The notes: generated by a model not told the origin, from the sequence alone. A stretch of DNA of 64,000 nucleotides from UBA1672 sp964352375 (GCA_964352375.1 CAYGSA010000002.1:16638-80637), one strand, 5' to 3'; shown: positions 8,304 to 18,216, counted from the first letter of the stretch. Program-made: numbers and translations.

Positions 8304-9707
8304 ATGTTCTCCGAACTGCTTTTAAATGCTGCTGAGGATATTTTTTCATTTGGTGTGATGGTCATCGTTACGCTTGCTCTTGTTATCACAATTCATGAAT
8401 TTGGGCATTATATTGCGGCGCGTCTATGTGGTGTGCGGGTCGAGACGTTTGCGTTTGGTTTTGGGCGCGAGATTTTTGGTGTGGGTGGTGATGGCAGCAG
8501 CACGCGATGGTCAGTGAGGTTATTCCCGCTTGGCGGGTATGTAAAACTTTTTGGGGATGTCGATAAGAATAATCCTGTTGTGTGGGATCATGAGAATGAC
8601 TGTAAGCGTCGTCTGAATCATAAGGAACTGGCGGTTTCTTTTTGTTCTAAAAGCGTTTTGCAGCGGATTTTTATAGTTGCCGCGGGGCCGCTCATTAATA
8701 TTTTCCTCACCTTAGTGATTTTGATTTCTTTGTTCACGATGTATGGACAGAGATCCCGCCCGCCTATAATTAATGTTATCGCGCAAAATTCGGCTGCGTA
8801 TGAGGCAGGTGTGTTGCCTTATGATCAGATTTTGGAGATGGATGGTCAATCTATCAGGCGGCTTGAAGATGTTTACGATTTTACATGGTTTGAAGATCCT
8901 CCGCAAAAGCATCGTTATTTGATTGATCGTGACGGCACACTAATTGAAATTGAATTTACGGCTCGGCGTGTTGAATATATGAATCAGAAGGGTGTTGAAC
9001 AAAGGCACGGGCAAACTGGAATGGTGCGTATGAGTGCCATTAAGTTGGGTGAGGGGGTTTATACAATTGACGGTGTTGATGTTGCTGAAAATCCTGATAA
9101 AGCGCGTGAAATAATTCTTCAGAACTTTGACCGTCCGCTTCAGATTGGCATTCCGTTTCGTGGCTACAAGAAAGGCCGTAAGGCTGATCCGTTCATTATG
9201 ACTTTTCCGTCAGAGTATAATCAGCATCTTCTTGATTCTAAGCATGAGCATTATGATGTTGTATTTCTTGTTAATCCTGAGAGTTCGTTTTTTGTGAAAC
9301 TTAATTTTTTTGAGGCAATTGGGCGGAGCCTGTTTTTATTGAAACAGGGGGTCGTTAATTCTTATAAACTTATTCAAGCGGGGCTGGCGGGGCGAAATAA
9401 TGAGCCTGTGGTTGGTGGCGTTGCGAAAATTAGCGAAAATACGGGGAATGCTTTTAAGGCTGGTTTTTATAGCTATATGATGTTTATTGCTATTTTCTCA
9501 TTTATGATTGCAATTATCAATTTACTCCCTATTCCTGCGCTGGATGGGGGGTATTTAGTGTTTTTCCTTTATGAGATGATAACAGGGCAGGCAATTTCTC
9601 CGCGGGTTCAGGATTTAGCTTTGATTGTCGGGATGTCGATTTTGTTAGGAATTATGATATTTGCAAATATAAGTGATTTTCTTACGCTGTTGTTTCCTGT
9701 AGAGTAA
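8304..9707 (+). CDS. Site-2 intramembrane metalloprotease, RseP-like, tandem copy 2
   Basis: A second S2P protease (467 residues) directly follows the first. It keeps HEFGH in helix 1 (residues ~30-34), a PDZ-like segment around AYEAGVLPYDQILEMDGQ, and NLLPIPALDGGY near the C-terminus. The usual His after LDGG is Tyr, but the metal-binding Asp is kept, so activity is plausible. The central periplasmic part diverges strongly from copy 1, pointing to an old duplication with a separate substrate. It sits just upstream of bamA. Confidence 0.9.
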   Translation: MFSELLLNAAEDIFSFGVMVIVTLALVITIHEFGHYIAARLCGVRVETFAFGFGREIFGVGGDGSSTRWSVRLFPLGGYVKLFGDVDKNNPVVWDHENDCKRRLNHKELAVSFCSKSVLQRIFIVAAGPLINIFLTLVILISLFTMYGQRSRPPIINVIAQNSAAYEAGVLPYDQILEMDGQSIRRLEDVYDFTWFEDPPQKHRYLIDRDGTLIEIEFTARRVEYMNQKGVEQRHGQTGMVRMSAIKLGEGVYTIDGVDVAENPDKAREIILQNFDRPLQIGIPFRGYKKGRKADPFIMTFPSEYNQHLLDSKHEHYDVVFLVNPESSFFVKLNFFEAIGRSLFLLKQGVVNSYKLIQAGLAGRNNEPVVGGVAKISENTGNAFKAGFYSYMMFIAIFSFMIAIINLLPIPALDGGYLVFFLYEMITGQAISPRVQDLALIVGMSILLGIMIFANISDFLTLLFPVE

Positions 9708-9737
9708 TACATATTTTGTAGTTTAAGCAGGTTTTTC

Positions 9738-12008
9738 ATGGTTTTTCAAAAATATATTGGTTTCTTATTTGGGTTTTTTGCGATTTTTATCATGCCGTCT
9801 TATGCCCTTGCCGCGCAGCAGGTTTCTAAAATTGAAGTGATTGGCCAGCAAAGGATTGAACCGTCGACCATTGTTTCTTACATGGATTTGAAGGTTGGTG
9901 ATGTTGTTAATGATGCTGCAACGGACCGTGCGCTCAAGAGTTTGTTTGCGACAGGGCTTTTTGCAGATGTTCGTGTTGAATCCAGGGGGGGCGTTGTCCA
10001 AGTTTCTGTTGTTGAGAATCCAGTCATTAACGAGATTGTGTTTGAAGGGAATGACAAGATTGCAGATAATGAGTTGCTTGGTGAAATTCAGCTTAGGTCG
10101 CGTAAAGTTTTTACGCGTGGTAAGGTTCAGTCAGATGTGTCGCGTCTTTATCAAGTTTATCGTCGTCAAGGACGTTTTTCTGTTGCGATTGAGCCTAAGA
10201 TTATTCAGCTTGACCAGAACCGTGTTAATTTGATTTTTGAAATCAATGAAGGTGCTGTGACGAAGGTTAAATCCGTTCGCTTTGTTGGAAATAAAAAGTT
10301 TAGTGACTCCAAGCTACGGGGGGTTATAAGTACGAAGGAAACCCAGTGGTATCGCTTTTTGAGTAGCAGCGATCGGTATGATCCTGATCGTGTGAATTTT
10401 GATCAAGAGTTGCTAAGGGAGTATTATCTTTCACAAGGGTATGCCGATTTTCAAATTCTTTCTTCTGTTGCCGAGCTGTCTAAAAGTAAGGATAGTTTCT
10501 TGCTGACGATGACTGTGGAGGAGGGGCCGCGTTATAAATTTAATGAAACTGAGATTATATCTGGTATTCGTCATTTAGAGACCGATGCGCTCAAAGGCTC
10601 TGTTCGTTACAAGAAAGGGAAGTGGTATGATGCGAACAAAGTGAAAGAGACTGTTCGCTTAATGACTGATCAGTTGGGTGACCTGCAATATGCTTTTGTG
10701 GATGTTCGCCCTGATCTTCGTAAAGATAAGGAAGCGCGTACGATCGATATTTCTTTTATGATTAGTGAGACGCCGAGGGTCTTTGTAGAGCGTATTAACG
10801 TTAATGGAAATATTAGAACGCTTGATAAGGTACTTCGTCGCGAGATGGAAATTGTTGAGGCTGACCCGTTTAATCGTAGTAAGTTGGCGCGATCAGAACG
10901 GAATATTCGCAATCTTAATTTTTTTGAAAATGTTGATGTGGCAGTTTCGCAAGGCTCTGCACCTGATCGCACTGTGATTGATGTTAATGTTCAGGAAAAA
11001 TCTACTGGTGAGCTTTCTATCGGGGCTGGGTTTTCGACCAATGATGGGCCTTTGGCTGATTTTTCAATTCGTGAACGTAATTTGCTTGGGCGTGGTCAGG
11101 ACCTGGTTTTGAGTGCGTTGGTGGCTGGTGAGCGTTCGCAGCTTGATTTGTCATTTACAGAGCCTTATTTTCTAGGGCGCGATATTTCCGCTGGCTTTGA
11201 TTTGTTTGCCACTGAGCGTGATTTGCAAGATGAAAGTTCTTTTGACCAAAAACGGACTGGTGGGGCACTTCGTGTTGGATATCCATTGTCGCAAAACTGG
11301 CGTCAGACATTGCGTTATACGTTTGAAAATAACAATATTACCGATGTTGATGATGATGCGTCTTTGTTTATTGCTGCGCAGGAAGGGGAGCGCTCTACTT
11401 CTGCAATTTCACAGCGCCTTTCGTATGATACGCGTGACAGCCGGATGCAGGCTTCGAGCGGGACAAGTTATTGGCTCGACACAGAACTTGCTGGTTTAGG
11501 CGGGGATGCCAAATATATTTCGGCGCGCACGGGTGCATCGCATTATGTTCCTGTTGCTGATTCCGTTGTTCTTAATGTTTTAGGTGAAGTCGGTGCGATT
11601 GAGGGCTATGGCGATGAGGATGTTCAAATTAATGAGCGCTTCTTCCTTGGTGGGTCGACTTTACGAGGGTTTGAGCGTTCAGGCGTTGGGCCGCGCGATG
11701 ATGATACGAAGGATGCTTTGGGAGGTAATTTCTTTTATCGCGGAAGCGTAGAGCTTAGTTTCCCTCTTGGTTTGCCCAAGGAATTGGGTATTCAAGGGCA
11801 TGCCTTTACGGATGCTGGTTCGCTTACTGATATTGACCAGACGGGAAGTGGTATTCTTGAGGCAGATTCTATTCGCGCTGCTGCAGGTTTTGGTTTATCG
11901 TGGCGTTCTCCGTTTGGTCCTATTCGTTTAGACTTTGCATTACCTTATTCTAGTGAAGATTTTGATGAAGAAGAGAATTTCAGATTTGATTTTGGGACGC
12001 GGTTCTAA
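9738..12008 (+). CDS. bamA: Outer membrane protein assembly factor BamA
   Basis: BamA (756 residues) inserts beta-barrel proteins into the outer membrane. A signal peptide ends near residue 25 (SYALA). Five POTRA repeats follow to about residue 410, with QQRIEPSTIVSYMDLKVGD at the first and RINVNGNIRTLDKVLRREME at the fifth. The 16-strand barrel carries the LRGF lid-lock motif (near 640) and ends in a C-terminal Phe (FGTRF), as outer-membrane barrels do. It precedes skp and the lipid A genes, the standard arrangement. Confidence 0.96.
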   Translation: MVFQKYIGFLFGFFAIFIMPSYALAAQQVSKIEVIGQQRIEPSTIVSYMDLKVGDVVNDAATDRALKSLFATGLFADVRVESRGGVVQVSVVENPVINEIVFEGNDKIADNELLGEIQLRSRKVFTRGKVQSDVSRLYQVYRRQGRFSVAIEPKIIQLDQNRVNLIFEINEGAVTKVKSVRFVGNKKFSDSKLRGVISTKETQWYRFLSSSDRYDPDRVNFDQELLREYYLSQGYADFQILSSVAELSKSKDSFLLTMTVEEGPRYKFNETEIISGIRHLETDALKGSVRYKKGKWYDANKVKETVRLMTDQLGDLQYAFVDVRPDLRKDKEARTIDISFMISETPRVFVERINVNGNIRTLDKVLRREMEIVEADPFNRSKLARSERNIRNLNFFENVDVAVSQGSAPDRTVIDVNVQEKSTGELSIGAGFSTNDGPLADFSIRERNLLGRGQDLVLSALVAGERSQLDLSFTEPYFLGRDISAGFDLFATERDLQDESSFDQKRTGGALRVGYPLSQNWRQTLRYTFENNNITDVDDDASLFIAAQEGERSTSAISQRLSYDTRDSRMQASSGTSYWLDTELAGLGGDAKYISARTGASHYVPVADSVVLNVLGEVGAIEGYGDEDVQINERFFLGGSTLRGFERSGVGPRDDDTKDALGGNFFYRGSVELSFPLGLPKELGIQGHAFTDAGSLTDIDQTGSGILEADSIRAAAGFGLSWRSPFGPIRLDFALPYSSEDFDEEENFRFDFGTRF

Positions 12009-12044
12009 TACAACCTATTAGGTAACTTAAATTAAGGAATATAT

Positions 12045-12584
12045 ATGTCTCTCCGCTTCATAATGAGCGCAGCACTCTTTTGTGCTTTTATTTTTTGTAT
12101 ATCATGTCCAGCTTATGCGCAAATTAGCATCGCTGTGGTTGATGTCGATACTATTTTATCAGAGTCCAAGGCGGCAAAGTCCATAAAATCGCAGGTTAAG
12201 AAGAAGCGTGAGGGGTTTATTGATAATGTTAAGAAAGAGGAGGATAAGCTTCGTAAAGAGCAAAAGGCTATAGAGGCCAAACGCGATTCTATGAGTAAAG
12301 AAGAGTTGGTTAAGAAGGCACAGGAATTTGAAAGGGGGCGTTTGAACGCTCGTAAGTCTATAGAAGAAAAAAAGTCTAAGCTTGATAAGGCTTATTCTAA
12401 ATCTATGAATAGTTTGACCAAGGTTATATTTGAGGTGTGTCAGGAGATTGCCGATGAGAGAAAAATTGATCTTATTATAACACGCCAGAATATTATTGTT
12501 GGCAGCTTGTCTCTTGATATCACGACAGAAGTTATGGAGCGTATGAATGAGAAGCTTCCTAAGCTTGATCTTGATGTAGAATAA
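12045..12584 (+). CDS. skp: Periplasmic chaperone Skp/OmpH
   Basis: Skp is a trimeric periplasmic holdase that escorts unfolded outer-membrane proteins to BamA. The signal peptide (residues 1-25, ending PAYA) is followed by the typical IAVVDVDTILSESKAAKSI strand-helix start. A long charged helical tentacle rich in Lys and Glu covers about 45-135, and a C-terminal strand region follows. At 179 residues it is normal in size. It lies between bamA and lpxD, 6 bases before the latter. Confidence 0.9.
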   Translation: MSLRFIMSAALFCAFIFCISCPAYAQISIAVVDVDTILSESKAAKSIKSQVKKKREGFIDNVKKEEDKLRKEQKAIEAKRDSMSKEELVKKAQEFERGRLNARKSIEEKKSKLDKAYSKSMNSLTKVIFEVCQEIADERKIDLIITRQNIIVGSLSLDITTEVMERMNEKLPKLDLDVE

Positions 12585-12590
12585 CCTTTT

Positions 12591-13562
12591 ATGGCTGATA
12601 CGCGTTTTTTTAAAAAAAATAATACTTTCTCTGTTCAAGATATAGTTGAAATGGGTGGCTACCTATTTTCTGAGAATGCGGATGCCAGCGTTATGTTGAC
12701 TGATGTTGCAGCTTTAAATTTAGCTGGGCCAAGTGACCTTAGTTTTTTTGATAATGTTAAGTATAAACAAGATTTTAGTGCAACTAAAGCTGGGGCATGT
12801 TTTTGCAATGCTGAAATGGTTCAATATGCGCCTGATGGGCTTATTTGCATTATTGCTGATAATCCATATAAGGCCTATGCGTTAGCGGCGCAGGCATTTT
12901 ATCCGCAATCCGTCTCTGAAGGCTTTATTCATGTCAGTGCAGTCATTGGTGAAGGCGTTCAACTTGGAGAGGGCGTTCGTATTGATGCAAACGCCGTTAT
13001 TGGTGATGGTGTTGTTATTGGCGATCATTGTTGGATTGGTGCTAATGCTACGGTTTCTCATTCTCTTCTTGGTGACTATGTTCGTTTGTATCCAGGAGCG
13101 CGTGTTGGGCAAGATGGTTTTGGTTTTGCGATTGATCCTTCTGGGCATGTTAAGGTCCCCCAACTTGGTCGTGTTATCATTGGTGACCATGTAGAGATTG
13201 GCGCTAATACAACGATTGATCGCGGTTCTGGGCCTGATACCGTTATCGGGCACGGTTGTTGGATTGATAATTTGGTGCAGATTGGCCACAATGTTAAAAT
13301 TGGGCGTGGTTGTGTCGTTGTGGCGCAAGTGGGTATTTCTGGCTCTACAGTGCTAGGTGATTATGTTGTTATTGGCGGGCAAGCCGGGTTGGCAGGGCAT
13401 ATTAAAATTTCATCTGGTGTTCGCATTGGGGCACAATCTGGAGTAATAAGTGACATTGAGGTTTCTGGTGAATATCTGGGCTCACCCGCCTTTCCAAAAA
13501 GACAGTTTTTTAAACAAATTGCGGCACTAAATCGCTTGATCAAAAAGAAGAAAAGCGATTAA
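12591..13562 (+). CDS. lpxD: UDP-3-O-(3-hydroxyacyl)glucosamine N-acyltransferase
   Basis: LpxD adds the second hydroxyacyl chain to UDP-GlcN in lipid A synthesis. The N-terminal uridine-binding domain (to residue ~100) shows LAGPSDLSFFDN. From about 105 to 300 comes a left-handed beta-helix of hexapeptide repeats, with VRLYPGARVGQDGFGF and the catalytic-region VQIGHNVKIG. A Lys-rich C-terminal helix ends the protein. The 323-residue length is close to the usual 340. Confidence 0.95.
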   Translation: MADTRFFKKNNTFSVQDIVEMGGYLFSENADASVMLTDVAALNLAGPSDLSFFDNVKYKQDFSATKAGACFCNAEMVQYAPDGLICIIADNPYKAYALAAQAFYPQSVSEGFIHVSAVIGEGVQLGEGVRIDANAVIGDGVVIGDHCWIGANATVSHSLLGDYVRLYPGARVGQDGFGFAIDPSGHVKVPQLGRVIIGDHVEIGANTTIDRGSGPDTVIGHGCWIDNLVQIGHNVKIGRGCVVVAQVGISGSTVLGDYVVIGGQAGLAGHIKISSGVRIGAQSGVISDIEVSGEYLGSPAFPKRQFFKQIAALNRLIKKKKSD

Positions 13563-13594
13563 CTGCTTTAAAGATAGATAAACAGGTGGATTTA

Positions 13595-14062
13595 ATGAGT
13601 GAACACGCTATAGAAAATTTTGATATTCAAAAAATCATGCAAATGATTCCGCATAGATATCCAATTCTATTGGTAGATAGAATTATTGAGCTTGATCGTG
13701 GACAGGGTGCTGTTGCGGTTAAGAATGTTACTATGAACGAGCCGCAATTTATGGGTCATTTTCCAGGGTATCCCGTGATGCCAGGTGTGTTGATTATTGA
13801 GTCAATGGCGCAGACTGCTGCTTTGGTTGTTGTTGATTTTATGGGTGAGCAGGCCGAAGGCAAGATTGTTTACTTTATGACCATTGATAATGCACGTTTT
13901 CGCAAGCCTGTTACGCCGGGTGATACAATGCATATTCATGTAGATAAAGTGCGATCTCGTGGTGCTGTCTGGAAATTTAAGGGTGTTGCCAAGGTTGGTG
14001 ATACAGTCTGCGCGGAGGCCACTTTTAGTGCGATGATTACCGATACTGAATCATCGTCCTAG
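13595..14062 (+). CDS. fabZ: 3-hydroxyacyl-[acyl carrier protein] dehydratase FabZ
   Basis: FabZ dehydrates 3-hydroxyacyl-ACP in fatty acid elongation and competes with lipid A synthesis for the same substrate. The active-site His is in MIPHRYPILLVDRI (residues ~18-31) and the Glu is in PGVLIIESMAQTAALV. The ATG at 13595 follows CAGGTGG; an in-frame GTG at 13586 is an alternative. The 155-residue length is standard, and the position between lpxD and lpxA is classical. Confidence 0.96.
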   Translation: MSEHAIENFDIQKIMQMIPHRYPILLVDRIIELDRGQGAVAVKNVTMNEPQFMGHFPGYPVMPGVLIIESMAQTAALVVVDFMGEQAEGKIVYFMTIDNARFRKPVTPGDTMHIHVDKVRSRGAVWKFKGVAKVGDTVCAEATFSAMITDTESSS

Positions 14063-14127
14063 TTTTTGAAATATTTCGTTATAAAGCGTGAGTTGTTCTC
14101 TCGTTTTTTTACCCTTAGAGTTCTTTC

Positions 14128-14922
14128 ATGAGTGTAAATATCCACCCAACAGCGATAATTGATGAAAGCGCAGACATTGGTGCTCATGTTTCTATTGGGC
14201 CATATAGTGTTGTTGGAGCTCATGTTAAGCTTGGAGATGGTGTAACGATTCATTCGCACGTCAACATTGATGGTTATACGACTATTGGTGAAAAATCAGA
14301 AGTTTTTCCGTTTAGCTCTTTGGGTACGAAGCCTCAGGATTTAAAGTTTTCGGGGGAAAAATCAGAACTTATTATCGGCAAAAACACGACTATTCGTGAG
14401 CATGTCACTATGAATCCTGGTACGTCACATGGAACCATGAAGACTGTTGTCGGTGATAACTGTTTAATTATGGTGGGGTGTCATGTTGCGCATGATTGTG
14501 TGATTGGGGATAATGTTATTATGGCGAATAATGCGACTTTGGCAGGTCATGTCGTGGTGGGTGATTTTGCCTTTTTAGGTGGGATATCTGCTGTGCATCA
14601 ATTTGTTCGTATTGGCGAGCATGCGGTTGTTGGTGGCATGAGTGGTGTAGAAAGTGATATTATTCCTTATGGTCGTGTGAAGGGCGAGCGTGCGTTTTTA
14701 GCAGGACTTAATTTGGTTGGGCTTGAGCGTCGCGGTTTTACAAAGGATGAGGTTAAATCTCTTCAGCGTGCGTTTAACCAGTTATTTGGCGATGAAGGTA
14801 CTTTTGAACAGCGTATAGATACTGTTTCTGATAGCTTTTGTGATGATCGTTTGGTTATGTCTATTGTCGAATTTGCCCGTGCAAAAACAAGGTTTCCGCT
14901 TTGCCAGCCCCGCAAGAAATAA
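14128..14922 (+). CDS. lpxA: UDP-N-acetylglucosamine O-acyltransferase
   Basis: LpxA performs the first step of lipid A synthesis. The N-terminal two thirds are hexapeptide repeats of a left-handed beta-helix, starting IHPTAIIDESADIGAHVSIG. The catalytic His lies in IMVGCHVAHDCVIGDN (residues ~114-129), and the GGISAVHQFVRIGEHA segment matches the family. The C-terminal helical part begins near GRVKGERAFLAGLN. The 264-residue length is typical. Its 3' end overlaps the lpxI start by 22 bases. Confidence 0.96.
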   Translation: MSVNIHPTAIIDESADIGAHVSIGPYSVVGAHVKLGDGVTIHSHVNIDGYTTIGEKSEVFPFSSLGTKPQDLKFSGEKSELIIGKNTTIREHVTMNPGTSHGTMKTVVGDNCLIMVGCHVAHDCVIGDNVIMANNATLAGHVVVGDFAFLGGISAVHQFVRIGEHAVVGGMSGVESDIIPYGRVKGERAFLAGLNLVGLERRGFTKDEVKSLQRAFNQLFGDEGTFEQRIDTVSDSFCDDRLVMSIVEFARAKTRFPLCQPRKK

Positions 14923-15758
14923 ACATTACCCGATTAGGTATCATTGCTGGTGGTGGTTCACTGCCTCAGCAACTTGTTGTTTCATGCAAGGCACAGGGCA
15001 TTGACGTTTTTTTAGTTTGCTTTGATGGTTATACATCCACGGATCTTCCAAAAGAAAATCCACATATCTGGACACGGCTTGGGGCTGTGGGGAAAATAAT
15101 TAATTATTTTAAAGGTCATAATGTGCATGATGTTGTTATGATTGGGCACATTAAAAGACCTTCACTCACAGATGTTTCGCCAGACTTGAAAGGGTTGCAA
15201 ATTCTTTCTCGTATTGGTTTCAAAGCTCTTGGGGATAATTCTTTATTAAGTTTGTTAAAGAATGAGCTTGAGACTGAAGGTTTGCGTGTGCGGGCTGTTC
15301 AGGATTTTTGTGATAATTTGCTTGTTGGTGAGGGGCCTATTGGGTCTATGGGCTATGAGAGTGATGATCAAGAGACTATAGATTTGGGCTTAAGAGCATC
15401 TCAAGCCCTTGGAGCGCTAGATATTGGCCAATCTGTTGTTGTTCAAAATGGCGTTGTGGTTGCTGTCGAAGCAAAAGAGGGCACTGATGCTCTTATTAAG
15501 CGTTGTTCTGAACTTTTGGATGGGAGGCGCGGTGGTATACTTGTAAAGACTTGCAAGCCGCAGCAAGATAAAAGCTTAGATCTTCCGACAATTGGGCTGG
15601 ACACGATAAGAAATGCGCATGAGGTGGGTTTGTGTGGTATAATTTTGCATGCACACAATGTTATTATTCCTGATATAAAAACTGTTGCAGACTATGCGGA
15701 TCGTTATAAAATTTTTGTCGTAGGTGTTAAACTTCGTGTCGAAGAAGGTGAAGTATGA
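14901..15758 (+). CDS. lpxI: UDP-2,3-diacylglucosamine pyrophosphatase LpxI
   Basis: LpxI hydrolyses UDP-2,3-diacylglucosamine to lipid X and UMP; it replaces LpxH in alphaproteobacteria. The N-terminal domain has LGIIAGGGSLPQQL, and the centre shows GHIKRPSLTDV and VRAVQDFCDNLL. The C-terminal domain contains LVKTCKPQQDKSLDLPTIG and ends near VVGVKLRV. No ATG precedes the conserved N-terminus, so TTG at 14901 is the likely start, with AAGG 8 bases upstream inside lpxA. It overlaps lpxB by 4 bases. Confidence 0.93.
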   Translation: MPAPQEINITRLGIIAGGGSLPQQLVVSCKAQGIDVFLVCFDGYTSTDLPKENPHIWTRLGAVGKIINYFKGHNVHDVVMIGHIKRPSLTDVSPDLKGLQILSRIGFKALGDNSLLSLLKNELETEGLRVRAVQDFCDNLLVGEGPIGSMGYESDDQETIDLGLRASQALGALDIGQSVVVQNGVVVAVEAKEGTDALIKRCSELLDGRRGGILVKTCKPQQDKSLDLPTIGLDTIRNAHEVGLCGIILHAHNVIIPDIKTVADYADRYKIFVVGVKLRVEEGEV

Positions 15759-16912
15759 AGGTATTTTTTATAGTAGGTGAAGATTCTGGTGATGCCCTTG
15801 GGGGGCCTTTGATTGGGGCGCTTAAAGAGCGTTATGGCGATGAGGTTGAGTGTATGGGGGTTGGTGGCCCGATTATGAAGAGGAACGGATTTGATGAACT
15901 TCTTCCTATGGATCAGATTTCAGTTATTGGTATATGGGAAGTAATCCCCCAAATTCCGAGGCTTTTTAAGATACGTAATGCTCTTATTGAAGAAATTGAG
16001 AAGCAGCAACCTGATGCGGTTGTTACAATAGATTTTCCTGATTTTAATTTTCTGGTGGCTAAGGCGTTAAAAAAACGTGGTCATTATAAAGGAAAGCTCA
16101 TCCATTACGTTGCGCCAAGTGTTTGGGCGTGGAGACCAGGGAGAGCAAAAAGAATCTCTGAATTTCTTGATGGTATTATGTGTCTATTTCCTATGGAGAC
16201 AAAATACTTTGATGGTTTTAATATCAAGGTAGAGCATGTTGGGCATCCTCTTGTCGCTAGCTCTGCTAAAGATGCGGTTGGAAATAATTTTCGTGAGATT
16301 AATGATATTCCTATGGATGTTAAGACCGTGGGGTTATTTTTTGGAAGCCGTGAGAGTGAGTATAAGAGCTTAGCACCAATTATTAAGGAAGCGGCTATTT
16401 TGGTTCAAGAGATTGAGCCAAAAGTTCGCTTTATTGTGCCAACATTGCCTGATTTAGAATATGAGATAAAAAATCTTCTAAAAGATTTTCCTATCTCGGT
16501 TTACGTGACGTGTACACCATCAACGAAATGGGATTCCTTTAAGGCTTGTGACACAGCAATTGCAGTTTCGGGAACTGTTGGCTTAGAACTTTCGTATGCA
16601 GGGGTTCCACATGTGATTGTATACAAGGTTAATCCGGTTACGGCTCTTATTTTAAAGCTTTTTATTAAAGTTAAGTACGCGCATATCGCTAATATTTTAT
16701 TAGAGCGCGGTGTTATTCCCGAGTTTATACAAGGTAAATGCATACCAGAGTTAATAGCTCAGCAGACTTTAGATTTCATTCAAACGCCTGAACTTGCACA
16801 AGAGCAAGTAAAGGCGTTTGAGGGGATTGATGGCTTATTGGGTAATAGCGAAGGAATTGATCCTTCAGAAAAAGCGGCTCAGTTTATCTTTGAGATGATT
16901 AGTAAGGGCTAG
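15755..16912 (+). CDS. lpxB: Lipid-A-disaccharide synthase
   Basis: LpxB is the GT-B glycosyltransferase that joins lipid X to UDP-2,3-diacylglucosamine. Visible are the N-terminal FIVGEDSGDALG, CMGVGGPIMKRNGFDEL, HYVAPSVWAWRPGRAKRI (residues ~111-128), and the C-terminal donor-site region AIAVSGTVGLELSYAGVP. The 385-residue length is normal. It ends the long plus-strand run that begins before the window. Its stop overlaps the gltA stop of the opposite strand by 4 bases (CTAG). Confidence 0.96.
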   Translation: MKVFFIVGEDSGDALGGPLIGALKERYGDEVECMGVGGPIMKRNGFDELLPMDQISVIGIWEVIPQIPRLFKIRNALIEEIEKQQPDAVVTIDFPDFNFLVAKALKKRGHYKGKLIHYVAPSVWAWRPGRAKRISEFLDGIMCLFPMETKYFDGFNIKVEHVGHPLVASSAKDAVGNNFREINDIPMDVKTVGLFFGSRESEYKSLAPIIKEAAILVQEIEPKVRFIVPTLPDLEYEIKNLLKDFPISVYVTCTPSTKWDSFKACDTAIAVSGTVGLELSYAGVPHVIVYKVNPVTALILKLFIKVKYAHIANILLERGVIPEFIQGKCIPELIAQQTLDFIQTPELAQEQVKAFEGIDGLLGNSEGIDPSEKAAQFIFEMISKG

Positions 16913-18216
16913 CGATCATCGACATCAACATAGGGGCGCTTTACTGGGCCTGTGTACAGTTGGCGCGGGCGGCCAATTTTGAGAGATGGCTCTTCCATCA
17001 TTTCTGTCCATTGTGATATCCAGCCAACTGTTCTTGACAGTGCGAAGAGAACGGTGAACATACTTGTTGGAAAACCCATGGCTTTTAGGATAATACCTGA
17101 ATAAAAATCAACATTTGGGAAGAGTTTTCGATCGATGAAATACTGATCTTCTAGTGCAATGCGTTCTAATTCCATAGCGAGCTCTACCCGCGGATCATTT
17201 ACGCCTAAATCTTCCAGAACTTCATCACAGGCTTCTTTTAGGACTTGGGCGCGTGGGTCGAAATTTTTGTATACTCGGTGGCCAAAGCCCATGAGCTTAA
17301 ATGGGTCATCCTTGTCTTTTGCACGGGCTAGGAATTCTGGAATACGGTCAACGCTGCCGATTTGATCTAGCATTTCGAGGACAGCCTGGTTTGCGCCGCC
17401 ATGGCTTGGCCCCCAGAGTGAGGCAATACCTGCGGCGACACACGCAAATGGGTTGGCTTGTGAGGAGCCTGCGAGACGGACGGTTGATGTTGATGCATTT
17501 TGCTCGTGGTCAGCATGGAGAATTAATATTTTATCCATTGCTCTAGCAAGAACTGGGTTGACCTTATATGGCTCGGCGGGAACAGCGAAGCACATATACA
17601 GGAAGTTTTCAGCAAAATCCAAGTCATTGCGCGGGTACATGAAAGGTTGCCCGATAGAGAATTTGTGTGTCATTGCGGCAAGTGTTGCAACTTTTGCTAT
17701 AAGTCGATGCGCAGAAATATCTCTTTGCTCTGGGTCATAAATATCGAGTGAGTCGTGATAGAACGCTGAAAGAGCGCCAACTACGCCACACATTATTGCC
17801 ATGGGGTGCGCGTCACGGCGGAATCCACGGAAGAAAAAGTTGACCTGTTCATCAACCATTGTGTGGTAGGTGATATTTGTTTCAAATTCTTCAAATTGCT
17901 GGCGGCTAGGTAAATCGCCATAAAGTAAAAGATATGCGACTTCTAAAAATGTACTTTTAGAGGCTAAATCTTGGATCGTGTAACCACGATGCATTAATAT
18001 GCCTTCATCACCATCAATAAATGTGAGGCGTGATTTGCAGCTGCCCGTTGCAGTAAAGCTGGGATCAAATGTGAAATGACCTGTCTCGGCATACAGTTTA
18101 CGGATGTCTATGACAGGAGCGCCTGCGGTCCCCTCAATCACAGGGAGTTTTGTACTTTCACCTGTTTGATCGTTGGTCAGCGTGAATGTTTTTTCGGTTT
18201 GTGAGTCGTGTGACAT
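16909..18216 (-). CDS. gltA: Citrate synthase, type II
   Basis: Citrate synthase condenses oxaloacetate and acetyl-CoA at the entry of the TCA cycle. Catalytic residues are visible in SLWGPSHGGANQAV and GFGHRVYKNFDPRA, and the Asp-containing PNVDFYSGIIL segment follows. The 435-residue length fits the hexameric Gram-negative type. The ATG whose first base is 18216 is preceded by AGGAAA about 12 bases upstream; longer in-frame extensions have no family support. Confidence 0.96.
   Translation of the reverse strand: MSHDSQTEKTFTLTNDQTGESTKLPVIEGTAGAPVIDIRKLYAETGHFTFDPSFTATGSCKSRLTFIDGDEGILMHRGYTIQDLASKSTFLEVAYLLLYGDLPSRQQFEEFETNITYHTMVDEQVNFFFRGFRRDAHPMAIMCGVVGALSAFYHDSLDIYDPEQRDISAHRLIAKVATLAAMTHKFSIGQPFMYPRNDLDFAENFLYMCFAVPAEPYKVNPVLARAMDKILILHADHEQNASTSTVRLAGSSQANPFACVAAGIASLWGPSHGGANQAVLEMLDQIGSVDRIPEFLARAKDKDDPFKLMGFGHRVYKNFDPRAQVLKEACDEVLEDLGVNDPRVELAMELERIALEDQYFIDRKLFPNVDFYSGIILKAMGFPTSMFTVLFALSRTVGWISQWTEMMEEPSLKIGRPRQLYTGPVKRPYVDVDDR

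Noticed and set aside
14090..14112. Short hairpin followed by seven T between fabZ and lpxA
   Set aside because: The stem has an internal mismatch and only three strong pairs; unlikely to stop transcription within the lipid A operon.
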